A DNA stretch of 64,000 nucleotides. It comes from DATHTK01 sp035463295 (GTDB taxonomy: Bacteria > Actinomycetota > Rubrobacteria > Rubrobacterales > Rubrobacteraceae). The stretch lies in assembly GCA_035463295.1 (NCBI GenBank), contig DATHTK010000115.1:56629-120628 (forward strand). Reading direction: 5' to 3'. Both the position numbers and the translations under genes were made by a program. Shown here piece after piece: positions 19,104 to 27,426 of the stretch (position 1 is the first letter of the stretch; each line of letters opens with the position of its first letter). The notes below the pieces were generated by a model, which saw only the letters and a program-made list of their open reading frames with translations, did not search any database and was not told the origin of the DNA.

Positions 19104-20200
19104 CTCCTGGAGTACGCGCCGTCCCGATCACGGCTGACGTACCCCTTTAGCTCCAGGAGCGCGAGGGCGGGGAGAAGCTCGTCCATCGCTACCCCGCTGC
19201 GCCCCGCGACGAGGTCGACGCCAGCGGGCTCTATCCCGACCCCGGAGAGAACGGCCGCCTCGGTCCCCGGCAACCCGGCGGGGACCGGCGACGCGAGCGG
19301 CGCGTCACCCGTTCTCTCTCCACCGGTCTTGACCACTACGGCCTCGAGGAACTCCGGCACGTCCCAGAGCACGGCAGCGCCGTCGGCGAGGAGCCGGTTG
19401 GAGCCCCTGCACTCCCTCATCCCCGGAGGTCCCGGCACCGCCCACACGTCCCGGCCGGACTCCAGAGCGTGCCGCGCAGTTATGAGGGCACCGCTCTTCT
19501 CGCCGGCCTCCACGACGACCACGGCGTCGCACAGACCGGCGATGATCCTGTTGCGCGCCGGGAACCGCCAGGCCAGCGGCGCCTCGCCGAGGAAGTACTC
19601 CGAGACGATCGCGCTCACCCGCCCGAAGAGTTCCCGGTGCGCCCTCGGGTAGACGACGTCGATGCCGCATCCGAGCACGCCCACCGTCGAACCGCCGCCG
19701 TCGAGAGCCCCCGCGTGCGCAGCGCCGTCCACGCCCAGGGCGAGCCCGCTAACCACGCAGGCCCCTCTCTCACCCAGGGCGCGTCCGAGGGCCCGGGCCG
19801 TATCGAGGCCCGCCGGAGAGGCTTTCCGGGAGCCCACGACCGCCACGGCGGTGCCGCCCCCGGTTATTCCAGCGGGCAGAGTGCCGCCGACAAAGAGAGC
19901 GGGCGGTGGGTCCGGTATCTGCAGGAGGCGCCCCGGGTAACCACTATCCGAAGGCGTAAGCACGTGAAGGCCTTTCTCGTCCAGGCCCGCCAGCAACCTC
20001 TCCGGGTCGAACTCCTCCCTTAGCTGCGCGTGCGCCCGCAAGGCACTCCCCCCGATACCCGCGAGCTCCTCCGGTACCGGACGCAGGATGGCCTCGGGGT
20101 CGCCGGCGGCCAGTCGGCAGACGAGGCTGCGTCCGACCCTGGCCTGAAGCAGCGCGAGAAACAGATAGGCGGTCCTCCGGTCGTCAAGCTCAACGGTCAA
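19091..20200 (-). CDS. dprA: DNA-processing protein DprA
   Basis: Single-strand DNA binding protein that loads RecA onto incoming DNA during natural transformation. The 369-residue protein has an N-terminal helical part and the extended Rossmann fold with VVGSRKASPAGLDTARALG and GLALGVDGAAHAGAL, then FPARNRIIAGLCD. A short C-terminal winged-helix part follows (MDELLPALALLELKGYVS). It starts at TTG inside the last codons of comM, so the two competence genes are coupled. Confidence 0.95.
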   Translation of the reverse strand: MTVELDDRRTAYLFLALLQARVGRSLVCRLAAGDPEAILRPVPEELAGIGGSALRAHAQLREEFDPERLLAGLDEKGLHVLTPSDSGYPGRLLQIPDPPPALFVGGTLPAGITGGGTAVAVVGSRKASPAGLDTARALGRALGERGACVVSGLALGVDGAAHAGALDGGGSTVGVLGCGIDVVYPRAHRELFGRVSAIVSEYFLGEAPLAWRFPARNRIIAGLCDAVVVVEAGEKSGALITARHALESGRDVWAVPGPPGMRECRGSNRLLADGAAVLWDVPEFLEAVVVKTGGERTGDAPLASPVPAGLPGTEAAVLSGVGIEPAGVDLVAGRSGVAMDELLPALALLELKGYVSRDRDGAYSRRCTP

Positions 20201-21695
20201 CGAGGTGAGACCTCCTGTAGTTGAGCGCCTCGGCGAGATGCTCGACGGCTATCCGCTTTTCGCCGGCGATGTCGGCCACGGTGCGCGCCACCCGCAACAC
20301 ACGGTCGTGGCCCCTGCCGGAGAGCCCCATCCGGTCTATGGCGCGGGAGAAGAGCGCCTCGCACTCGCCACGCAGCGCGCACGCCTCCCGCAAGCGGCGC
20401 CCCGCGAGGGTCGAGTTCGGAGCGCCCTGACGAGCCGTCTGCCTCTCGCGCGCCCGCCCCACCCTCTCCCGTATCCGCTCCGAGGGCTCCGACGGGCCGC
20501 CGGCGCGAAGCTCCTCTCGCGTGAGCCGGGGAACGTCTACAAACAGGTCGATCCTGTCGAGCAACGGGCCGGAGATCCTGCCCTGGTAACGCTCGATCTG
20601 GCCCAACGTACACCTGCATTTCCGCCTGCGGTCGCCCGCGTAGCCGCAGGGACAGGGGTTCATCGAACACACGAGGGTCAGACGCGCCGGGTAACTCAAC
20701 GTCGCCGCTACTCGCGAGATGGTGACGTGCCCGTCCTCCAGTGGCTGGCGCAACACCTCCAGCGTCGGGCGGCCAAACTCGGGGAACTCGTCGAGAAAGA
20801 GAACCCCGTGGTGGGCGAGCGATACCTCACCCGGACGCGGGCTGCTGCCGCCCCCCGCGAGCCCCGAGGCGGAGATGGTGTGGTGCGGCGCCCGGAAGGG
20901 CCGCTCACGCGCAAGGGCGCCGTTGCCCTCCCCCGCCGCGCTGTGCACCTTCGTGACCTCGATGCTCTCCTGCACCGTGAGCGGCGGCAGGATGCCGGGC
21001 AACCTCCTCGCGAGCATGGTCTTCCCCGAACCCGGCGGCCCGCTGAGCAGTACGTTGTGCCCACCGGCGGCCGCCACCTCGAGCGCCCGCTTGGCGTAGG
21101 CCTGGCCAGCCACGTCGGCGAAGTCCTCCCCATCTACCGGCTCCCAACCCTTCTCCAGCGGACGTGCCGGCGCAAGGCCGGCGCGTCCAGCGAGGAAGTC
21201 AGCGGCCTCACGTAGCGTTCGCACCCCGAAGACCTCTATTCCGCGGATCGCAGCGGCCTCGGGCGCGCTCGCCTCGGGCAGGACGAGTCGAGTCAACCCC
21301 CCGCGCCGCCCACCCTCGGCCATCGAGAGCGCCCCCCTCACACCGCGTAACCCACCCCCCAGCGATAGCTCTCCCACAACACCCGACCCCTCCAGCCTCT
21401 CCGCAGGCAAAGACCCGGACGCCGCCAGGATCGCCAGCGCAATGGGTAGGTCGAAGGCCGCCCCCTCCTTGCGCAAGTTCGCCGGCGCGAGGTTGACGAT
21501 CACCTTCCTGATCGGAAACGTGTAGCCACTGTTCGAGATCGCCACCCGAACCCTCTCCCGAGCCTCCTGTACCGCAGCGTCCGGAAGGCCCACGATGGAG
21601 AAACCAGGTAGCCCCGCACCCACGTCCACCTCGACCTCCACGACCAACGCGTCGATCCCCACGAGTACGAGGCTCCTCGCCCGACAGAGGGACAT
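20190..21695 (-). CDS. comM: YifB/ComM family Mg-chelatase-like AAA ATPase
   Basis: Hexameric helicase family acting in branch migration during natural transformation. The start is set at ATG 21695 (MSLCRARSLVLVG), giving 501 residues. An N-terminal Lon-like domain precedes the AAA core, with Walker A SGPPGSGKTMLARRLPGILP and Walker B LFLDEFPEF, then a CxCG cysteine set (NPCPCGYAG...KCRC). A C-terminal Mg-chelatase domain completes it. Codon use is strongly G-ending in its N-terminal half, adjoining the composition switch at 21.8 kb. Confidence 0.95.
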   Translation of the reverse strand: MSLCRARSLVLVGIDALVVEVEVDVGAGLPGFSIVGLPDAAVQEARERVRVAISNSGYTFPIRKVIVNLAPANLRKEGAAFDLPIALAILAASGSLPAERLEGSGVVGELSLGGGLRGVRGALSMAEGGRRGGLTRLVLPEASAPEAAAIRGIEVFGVRTLREAADFLAGRAGLAPARPLEKGWEPVDGEDFADVAGQAYAKRALEVAAAGGHNVLLSGPPGSGKTMLARRLPGILPPLTVQESIEVTKVHSAAGEGNGALARERPFRAPHHTISASGLAGGGSSPRPGEVSLAHHGVLFLDEFPEFGRPTLEVLRQPLEDGHVTISRVAATLSYPARLTLVCSMNPCPCGYAGDRRRKCRCTLGQIERYQGRISGPLLDRIDLFVDVPRLTREELRAGGPSEPSERIRERVGRARERQTARQGAPNSTLAGRRLREACALRGECEALFSRAIDRMGLSGRGHDRVLRVARTVADIAGEKRIAVEHLAEALNYRRSHLVDR

Positions 21696-21895
21696 CAGAC
21701 GCCACCCCCCTCCCTCGCCCCCCAACGCTTCCGCCACCCCATGCCACGCTCCTTCACGCCCCGGATACATCAAGCGCCTGCGTTACTGTATATTAATTTT
21801 TACATGCACGCAGCAATGTTGGATAAACTTTACACAAAGATGCAACATTCCGTGTAGTTTCGGGCGGCTTCGTTGCCCGAAGGTGACGGAGGTAT
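21696..21895. other. AT-rich intergenic region, composition switch site 3
   Basis: Between yraN and comM the plus strand changes from C-rich (21721-21780: about 30 C, 10 G) to G-rich (21961-22080: about 29 C, 50 G). The turning point is an AT-rich stretch around 21781-21845 that contains TGTATATTAATTTTTACATG, similar to but not identical with the 10-mer at the other switch sites. It should also carry the comM-dprA promoter on the minus strand. Confidence 0.5.
21859..21881 (-). terminator. Hairpin after yraN
   Basis: Perfect seven-base arms TTCGGGC and GCCCGAA around a nine-base loop, 15 bases after the yraN stop at the end of the long smc-to-yraN operon. No T-run follows, so terminator activity is uncertain. 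Confidence 0.4.
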
Positions 21896-22246
21896 CTAGA
21901 AGGCGTTCTCTACGTGGACTAGTTGGGGTTCTCCGCTGTGGATAGATATCCCGACCACATCGAAGCGGAACGTTGCTTGCTCGGGCTCTCGGGCTGCGAG
22001 GTAGTGCTCGGCGAGGGAGCGCAGCCTGGATTGTTTGCGAGGGGTTACTGCCTCGAGTGGGTGGCCGAAGTCGGTGCCCTTGCGCAGTTTGACCTCCACA
22101 AAGACGAGGGTATCGCCCTGGTGCACGATCAGGTCGAGTTCGCCGTAGCGGGTGCGGTAGTTACGCTCGATGAGGGAGTAGCCCTTATTCTGGAGGTATT
22201 GGAGGGCGAGGTCTTCGCCCCAGCGCCCGGCGGAGCGGCGCGTCAG
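21896..22246 (-). CDS. YraN/UPF0102 family nuclease-like protein, probable CTG start
   Basis: Small endonuclease-fold (PD-(D/E)XK) protein of unknown role, usually next to rnhB. The family core (AGRWGEDLALQYLQNKGY, RTRYGELDLIV, FVEVKLRKG) starts too early for any ATG, GTG or TTG: the first such codon is the internal GTG at VHQGD, which would delete the catalytic half. The only plausible start is CTG 22246, overlapping the rnhB stop as CTGA, giving 116 residues. The catalytic Glu-Leu-Asp and Glu-Val-Lys are present. Confidence 0.88.
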   Translation of the reverse strand: MTRRSAGRWGEDLALQYLQNKGYSLIERNYRTRYGELDLIVHQGDTLVFVEVKLRKGTDFGHPLEAVTPRKQSRLRSLAEHYLAAREPEQATFRFDVVGISIHSGEPQLVHVENAF

Positions 22247-22836
22247 GGACCGACTCCGGCGTAGGTCAGGCGGTGCACCCGGCAGGGGCCGAGCTCGGTC
22301 AGGGCGAGGCGGTGTTCCGGGGTCCCGTAGCCGCGGTTTCTCTCGAACCCGTAGCCGGCGTGCGCGATGGCGAGGGCTCCCATCGCGTGGTCACGCAGCA
22401 CCTTGGCGACCACGCTCGCGGCGGCGACCGCCGCGCTCTTCGCGTCTGCGGCCGGGAGGCATTCGATCCCCTCCCCCAGCCGGAGGTTGCCGTCGGCGAG
22501 GCCGCAGCCCGCGTGCGGTTCCAGCAAGGCGATGGCGCGCGAGAGAGCCTCTCGATTCGCCAGGCCTACCCCGTGACGGTCTATCCACCAGGCCGGAAGG
22601 GCCACCGTCGAGAGGGCGAGGGCGCGCCCGAGTATCTGCTCGAACACTCGGTCCCTACTCGCGGGGCTCAGAGCTTTCGAGTCGTCGACATCCGGGATCT
22701 CCGCCTCCCCGAGAACGGCCGCTGCGGCGAAGAGCGGACCGGCGAGGGCGCCGCGTCCCGCTTCGTCGGCGCCCGCAAGCGGTGCCCGCCGTCCGATGAC
22801 CCACGCCGCGTCGAACGCGTAGAGGGAGCCGCTCAG
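22243..22836 (-). CDS. rnhB: Ribonuclease HII, probable CTG start
   Basis: Removes RNA from RNA-DNA hybrids and initiates ribonucleotide excision. The core ADEAGRGALAGPL, DSKALSP and the downstream conserved Asp-Ala-Lys segment are intact. An in-frame TGA lies only ten codons upstream of CTG 22836, inside rplS, and no ATG, GTG or TTG occurs until the middle of the protein (VFEQILG). CTG 22836 gives 197 residues, the normal length, starting 14 bases after rplS. A sequencing error is the alternative explanation. Confidence 0.92.
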   Translation of the reverse strand: MSGSLYAFDAAWVIGRRAPLAGADEAGRGALAGPLFAAAAVLGEAEIPDVDDSKALSPASRDRVFEQILGRALALSTVALPAWWIDRHGVGLANREALSRAIALLEPHAGCGLADGNLRLGEGIECLPAADAKSAAVAAASVVAKVLRDHAMGALAIAHAGYGFERNRGYGTPEHRLALTELGPCRVHRLTYAGVGP

Positions 22837-22849
22837 GGTAGAGTCGGTG

Positions 22850-23176
22850 CTACTTCGCCTTCTTCACCCGGGCCTTGCGCCCGACCTTGTCGCGAATGTA
22901 GTAGAGCTTCGCGCGCCGAACTGCGCCCCGGGAGACCACCTCGAGCTTGGCGATCTTCGGCGAGTGCAGCGGGAAGGTTCGTTCGACGTCGACGCCAAAC
23001 GAGTTCTTGCGGACCGTGAAGGTCTCGTTGATCCCGCCGCCCCGGCGCGAGATACACAGGCCCTCGAAGACCTGCACGCGCTCGCGGTTCCCCTCGATAA
23101 CCCGGTAGTGAACGCGGACGGTGTCGCCCGGCTTGAACGCGACGTCGCGCTGCTGCAAGTTCTCGCTCGTGATCAT
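22850..23176 (-). CDS. rplS: 50S ribosomal protein L19
   Basis: Large-subunit protein at the 30S interface. The 108-residue sequence shows FKPGDTVRVHYRVIEGNRERVQVFEG, then ERTFPLHSPKI and the C-terminal RRAKLYYIRDKVGRKARVKKAK. It follows trmD by 34 bases, the conserved rpsP-rimM-trmD-rplS order. Confidence 0.97.
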   Translation of the reverse strand: MITSENLQQRDVAFKPGDTVRVHYRVIEGNRERVQVFEGLCISRRGGGINETFTVRKNSFGVDVERTFPLHSPKIAKLEVVSRGAVRRAKLYYIRDKVGRKARVKKAK

Positions 23177-23209
23177 GTTCTCTCCTCCTGTGGATGGGTA
23201 CCGGACAGC

Positions 23210-23893
23210 CTACGACGGCGGCCGCTCCGCCGCCGCCCGTTCGCGCGCGGCGTGCTCGCGCCAGGCGCGGATGCGGGCGTGATCGCCGGATAATAGCACG
23301 CCGGGGACCGGCTCTCCATCCCACTCGGCCGGACGAGTGTAAACGGGAGGTCCCGCGGGTCCTCCGTCAGAGAAGGACTCTCCGACCAGGCTCTCCCTGT
23401 TACCCAGCACCCCTTCGAGACGCCGTATCGCGGCGTCCGAGAGCGCCGCCGCGGCGATCTCCCCGCCGGAGAGCACGAAATCGCCCAGGGAGACGACCTC
23501 CGTCGAAAGCGCCGTGCGTACCCGCTCGTCCACACCCCCGTATCTTCCGCAGACGATCGTGACGTCCGGGCCCTCGGCCACCTCGTTCACGTATCCCTGC
23601 GAGATCCGGCGTCCCCACGCCTCGGTGAGGACGACCCGCCGTTTCTCTCTGACCTCTCTCGCCGGCACCCCGTAGACGCCCTGGAGCGCTCGCGCCACGA
23701 CGTCCACCCGAACGACCATCCCGGCTCCGCCTCCGAAGGGCATGTCGTCTATCCGGCCGCCGGGCGCGTAGTGGCGGAGGTCGAAGGTCCTGTAGCCCAC
23801 CTGTCCGCGCTCGATCGCCCTCCCGACCACGCCGACGCGTACCGCGGCCTCCACGGCCTCAGGGAAGACGCAGAATACGTCTATGCTCTTCAC
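23210..23893 (-). CDS. trmD: tRNA (guanine(37)-N1)-methyltransferase
   Basis: SPOUT-class enzyme that methylates G37 of tRNAs and so maintains the reading frame. The 227 residues include MPFGGGAGMVVR, VTIVCGRYGGVDERV and the trefoil-knot segment LGDFVLSGGEIAA. The GTG or ATG start overlaps the rimM stop by four bases. The C-terminus is slightly short after the RxWREHA-type segment. Confidence 0.96.
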   Translation of the reverse strand: MKSIDVFCVFPEAVEAAVRVGVVGRAIERGQVGYRTFDLRHYAPGGRIDDMPFGGGAGMVVRVDVVARALQGVYGVPAREVREKRRVVLTEAWGRRISQGYVNEVAEGPDVTIVCGRYGGVDERVRTALSTEVVSLGDFVLSGGEIAAAALSDAAIRRLEGVLGNRESLVGESFSDGGPAGPPVYTRPAEWDGEPVPGVLLSGDHARIRAWREHAARERAAAERPPS

Positions 23894-24396
23894 GCCGGCT
23901 CTTCCCCCGGCGGACGGACCACAACACGCCCCCCCTCGAGGTCCACCTCCGGCACGTGCTCGAGGGTGAAGGGCACGTAGCTCTCTACGGCGCCGCTCCC
24001 CTCGCCGGCGACCACGAGCACCTCGTGGGCGCGCGTCTCGAAGGTCTCCCGGATGCGCCCGAGGGTCTCGCCGCTCTCGGTCTGCGCCGCAAGGCCCACG
24101 AGGTCGGCCACGTAGAACTCGTCGTGCTCGTTCGTGTCGAGTTCGGTGCGGTCGAGCACGAGCTCGGCGCCAGCGAGGGCCCGTGCACCGGAACGGTCGC
24201 TCACATCCTCCAGATCCACAAGAAAGCCCTTCGGAGTCTGGCGGGCACGCAGGATACGGCGGCGGCGGCCCGCGACGAGGGGTACGGCGCCCGCGCGGAG
24301 GTGACGGCCCGAGCCGGTAGCGCGGACCCGCAGCGTACCGCGCACCCCGTGCGCCCCGGCGGCGACCCCGATCACGACCGGATCGGAGGGCTCCAT
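23890..24396 (-). CDS. rimM: 16S rRNA processing protein RimM
   Basis: Assembly factor for the head of the 30S subunit. The 168-residue protein has the N-terminal RimM beta-barrel (VVIGVAAGAHGVRGTLRVRATG) and a C-terminal PRC-barrel (EFYVADLVGLAAQT). It begins 23 bases after khpA and its stop overlaps trmD. Confidence 0.94.
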   Translation of the reverse strand: MEPSDPVVIGVAAGAHGVRGTLRVRATGSGRHLRAGAVPLVAGRRRRILRARQTPKGFLVDLEDVSDRSGARALAGAELVLDRTELDTNEHDEFYVADLVGLAAQTESGETLGRIRETFETRAHEVLVVAGEGSGAVESYVPFTLEHVPEVDLEGGRVVVRPPGEEPA

Positions 24397-24419
24397 CGGC
24401 GAGCCTGGGCCAGCCAGCG

Positions 24420-24659
24420 CTAGCCCGGGACCTCCACGTTGACCCGCTTGCCGAGCTTCACGGAGGCGGCCTTGACGACCGTGCGGATAGCCCTGATGGT
24501 CCGCCCCTGCCGACCGATGATCTTGCCCATGTCGTCCTCCGCGACCCTGAGCTCCAGGTCGATGCGGGAGTCGGTCTCCGTGCCGGAGACCTCGACCTTC
24601 TCCGGCTCCTCCACGAGCTCGCGCGCCAGCAGGAGGAGCAAACTCTCAAGCTGCTCCAT
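24420..24659 (-). CDS. khpA: KH-domain RNA-binding protein KhpA
   Basis: Small single-KH protein of 79 residues, placed between rpsP and rimM as in most Gram-positives. The KH loop is GRQGRT within DDMGKIIGRQGRTIRAIR. The start at ATG 24659 is chosen because the longer frame would run through rpsP. In firmicutes KhpA pairs with KhpB/EloR and affects cell division; no partner is in the window. Confidence 0.93.
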   Translation of the reverse strand: MEQLESLLLLLARELVEEPEKVEVSGTETDSRIDLELRVAEDDMGKIIGRQGRTIRAIRTVVKAASVKLGKRVNVEVPG

Positions 24660-24667
24660 GAAGCCCC

Positions 24668-24910
24668 CTAGAGGACTCCGGAGATCTCTAGCAGCTTGCG
24701 GACCTGCTCGGTGGGCTGGGCGCCCTTGCCGAGCCACTCCCGCGCCTTCTCCTCGTCCACCTTGATCTCCGAGGGCTGGGTGCGCGGGTTGTACGTTCCT
24801 ATGCGGTCGATGAACTTGCCGTCGCGCGGGCTGCGCGAGTCGGCGACCACTATCCGGTAGAACGGCGCGCCCTTCGAGCCGTGCCGGGCCAGCCTGATCT
24901 TTACCGCCAT
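24668..24910 (-). CDS. rpsP: 30S ribosomal protein S16
   Basis: Small-subunit assembly protein of 80 residues. It begins MAVKIRLARHGSKGAPFYRIVVADSR and shows the family IGTYNPRTQPSEIKVDEEKAREWL pattern. It follows ffh by 23 bases. Confidence 0.97.
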   Translation of the reverse strand: MAVKIRLARHGSKGAPFYRIVVADSRSPRDGKFIDRIGTYNPRTQPSEIKVDEEKAREWLGKGAQPTEQVRKLLEISGVL

Positions 24911-24933
24911 CGTCGAACCTTCCTTTCGGCCTG

Positions 24934-26259
24934 CTACTTGAATGGCATCCGCGGCATCTTCGGGACGCCGCCCTTGCCCATCTTCTTCATCATCTTCTGC
25001 ATCTCGCCGAACTGCTTGACGAGCTGCTGGACGTCCCTCTGCGTCGTCCCGGAGCCGCGCGCAATCCTACGCACCCGGCTGGGATTCTGCAATAGCTTGG
25101 GGTTGCGACGCTCCCGGGCCGTCATGGACGTTACCATCGCCTCGACCCGGCCCAGCTGCCGGTCGTCTATCTGGACCCCCTGCAGCTGCTTGCCGAGACC
25201 GGGGATCATCTCTAGAAGCCCGGAGAGCGGGCCCATCTTCTTGATCATGCGCATCTGGCGCAGAAAGTCCTCGAAGTCGAACTTGCCGCTCATGAGCTTC
25301 TTGCCCTGCGCCTCGGCCTCTCTGCGGTCCATCTGCTCTTCGGCCTTCTCGATGAGGGTCAGCACGTCCCCCATGCCGAGGATGCGACCGCTCATCCGGT
25401 CCGGGTAGAAGTAGTCGAACTCGCTGAGCTTCTCCCCCTCGGAGGCGAACCGGATCGGCCGCCCCGTCACCGAGACCACCGAGAGCGCGGCTCCCCCGCG
25501 CGCGTCGCCGTCGAGCTTGGTCAGGACCATCCCGTCGAAGTCGGCGTACTCCTGGAACGCCTGCGCGACCTCGACGGCGTTCTGGCCCGTTACGACGTCG
25601 AGTACGAGCAGCACCGAGTGCGGCCGCGAGGCCTTGCGCACTCTCTTTAGCTCCTCCATCATCTCCATGTCCACGACCTGGCGGCCCGCGGTGTCGACGA
25701 TGACGAAGTCGTAGCCGCCGTCCCTCGCCGCCCTTATGCCGCGCTCGGCGATCTCCTCTGGCGGCGGCTCCGTTCCCTCGTCGTAGACCGGGACGCCCAG
25801 CTCGCGGCCGATCTGCTTGAGCTGATCTATGGCCGCCGGCCGGTACGTGTCGCACGCGACCAGATAAGGGCTCTTCCCGAGCTTGCGCACGAAGAGCGCG
25901 AGCTTTCCCGCCGCCGTAGTCTTGCCGTGCCCGTTGAGCCCGGCGAGCAGGACGACCGTCGGCGGCCGCGATGCGAACGAGAGCTTGTGGACGGTGGCGC
26001 CCATCAGGTTCGCCAGCTCCTCGTCAACGATCTTGACGACCTGCTGCCCCGGACTGAGGGCCCTGGAGACCTCCGCCCCCGTCGCCCGCTCGCGTACCTT
26101 GCCGACGAAGTCCTTGACGACGGCGTAGTTCACGTCGGCCTCCAGCAGAGCCAGACGGATCTCACGCGTCACCTTCTTGACCTGGTCCTCGGTGAGGTTG
26201 CCGCTGCTGCGCACCCCGTCGAGCGCCGAGTTGAGCCTCTCTCCTAGCGTCTCGAACAC
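24934..26259 (-). CDS. ffh: Signal recognition particle protein Ffh
   Basis: GTPase subunit of the signal recognition particle; binds 4.5S RNA and signal peptides and delivers ribosomes to FtsY. The 441 residues comprise N domain, G domain and Met-rich M domain. The P-loop reads GLNGHGKTT at 107-115, an unusual variant of the common GLQGSGKTT/GAGKTT. DTAGR and TKLDGDARGG motifs are normal. The GTG start is two bases after ftsY. Confidence 0.96.
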   Translation of the reverse strand: MFETLGERLNSALDGVRSSGNLTEDQVKKVTREIRLALLEADVNYAVVKDFVGKVRERATGAEVSRALSPGQQVVKIVDEELANLMGATVHKLSFASRPPTVVLLAGLNGHGKTTAAGKLALFVRKLGKSPYLVACDTYRPAAIDQLKQIGRELGVPVYDEGTEPPPEEIAERGIRAARDGGYDFVIVDTAGRQVVDMEMMEELKRVRKASRPHSVLLVLDVVTGQNAVEVAQAFQEYADFDGMVLTKLDGDARGGAALSVVSVTGRPIRFASEGEKLSEFDYFYPDRMSGRILGMGDVLTLIEKAEEQMDRREAEAQGKKLMSGKFDFEDFLRQMRMIKKMGPLSGLLEMIPGLGKQLQGVQIDDRQLGRVEAMVTSMTARERRNPKLLQNPSRVRRIARGSGTTQRDVQQLVKQFGEMQKMMKKMGKGGVPKMPRMPFK

Positions 26260-26260
26260 T

Positions 26261-27415
26261 TTATAGGTCCCCGAAGAGCGCTTCGGCGAACTCGCGAGCG
26301 TCGAAGGGGTGTAGATCCTCGGCCTTCTCCCCCACGGAGATGAGCTTGATCGGGACCCCGAGCTCGTTGGCTATGGCGAGCGCTATGCCGCCCTTGGCGG
26401 TGCCGTCGAGCTTGGTGAGGATCACACCCGTAACCCCCGCGACCTCGTCGAACATCTTGGCCTGCCTGAGCCCGTTCTGCCCCGTGGTGGCGTCTATGGT
26501 GAGAAGCACCTCGTGCGGCGCGCCCGGAAGTTGCCGGTCGATGACCCGGCGTACCTTGTTCAGCTCGGCCATGAGGTTGACCTTGTTATGGAGCCTCCCC
26601 GCCGTGTCCACGAGCAGTATGTCCACCCCGTCCCTCTTCGCCGCCTCCACGGCGTCGTGGGCCACCGCAGCCGCATCGGCCCCTCGCTGCCGGGCGACGA
26701 CAGGAGCCCCGGTGCGCTCGCCCCACCTCTGGAGCTGCTCGATGGCCGCAGCCCGGAACGTGTCCCCGGCGGCGAGCATGACGCTCCCAGGCAAAAAGTT
26801 GACGAGCTTGCCGATAGTGGTGGTCTTTCCCGTGCCGTTGACGCCGACCATCAATATAACGGTCGGCCGGTGCGAGACGTCGAGCTCGACCTGCCCCTCG
26901 AGCATTCGCGTGGCGTGCTCCACGAGCAGCGCCCGGAGTTCCCTGCCGCTCGTGATGTTCTTCTCCAGAGCCTCTTGCTCGAGCTCCCGTACGAGCTCCG
27001 CGGTCGTCGTCACGCCGACATCGGAGGCGATGAGGATCTCCTCCACCATCTCCCAGAACTCCTCGTCGTCGGCGTCGCGAAACTCGGCGACCGCCGCGTT
27101 TAGCTGCCCCACCACGGACTCGCGGCTCCGCTTGAGCCCGCTCCTCAGCCGTCCGAACCACCCGCCCGACTCCTGCCGCTCTATCGCCGAGGCAGCGTCC
27201 GGAGCCGCCTCCACCGCATCCTGCCCGGGCAGGGTCTCCTCGACGACTTCCCCCGCAGCCTCCTCTTCACCCTCGGCAAGGGTCTCGTCGCGACGCGCCA
27301 GCACCTCCTCCGCAGGAGGAACCTCCTCGTCCTGGGTCGTCGTCGCCACGCCGGAGCCGGACTCCTGCGCCGGATCTGTCTCTCTCCTGAAAAAGTTGCG
27401 CCACGAACGCGCCAT
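26261..27415 (-). CDS. ftsY: Signal recognition particle receptor FtsY
   Basis: SRP receptor GTPase at the membrane. It has 384 residues: an acidic, poorly conserved N-terminal A domain of about 85 residues, then the NG domain with P-loop GVNGTGKTTTIGKL, DTAGRLHNKVNLMAEL and TKLDGTAKGG. It lies between smc and ffh, so receptor and particle protein are co-transcribed. Confidence 0.96.
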   Translation of the reverse strand: MARSWRNFFRRETDPAQESGSGVATTTQDEEVPPAEEVLARRDETLAEGEEEAAGEVVEETLPGQDAVEAAPDAASAIERQESGGWFGRLRSGLKRSRESVVGQLNAAVAEFRDADDEEFWEMVEEILIASDVGVTTTAELVRELEQEALEKNITSGRELRALLVEHATRMLEGQVELDVSHRPTVILMVGVNGTGKTTTIGKLVNFLPGSVMLAAGDTFRAAAIEQLQRWGERTGAPVVARQRGADAAAVAHDAVEAAKRDGVDILLVDTAGRLHNKVNLMAELNKVRRVIDRQLPGAPHEVLLTIDATTGQNGLRQAKMFDEVAGVTGVILTKLDGTAKGGIALAIANELGVPIKLISVGEKAEDLHPFDAREFAEALFGDL

Positions 27416-27426
27416 AGATACGCCTC

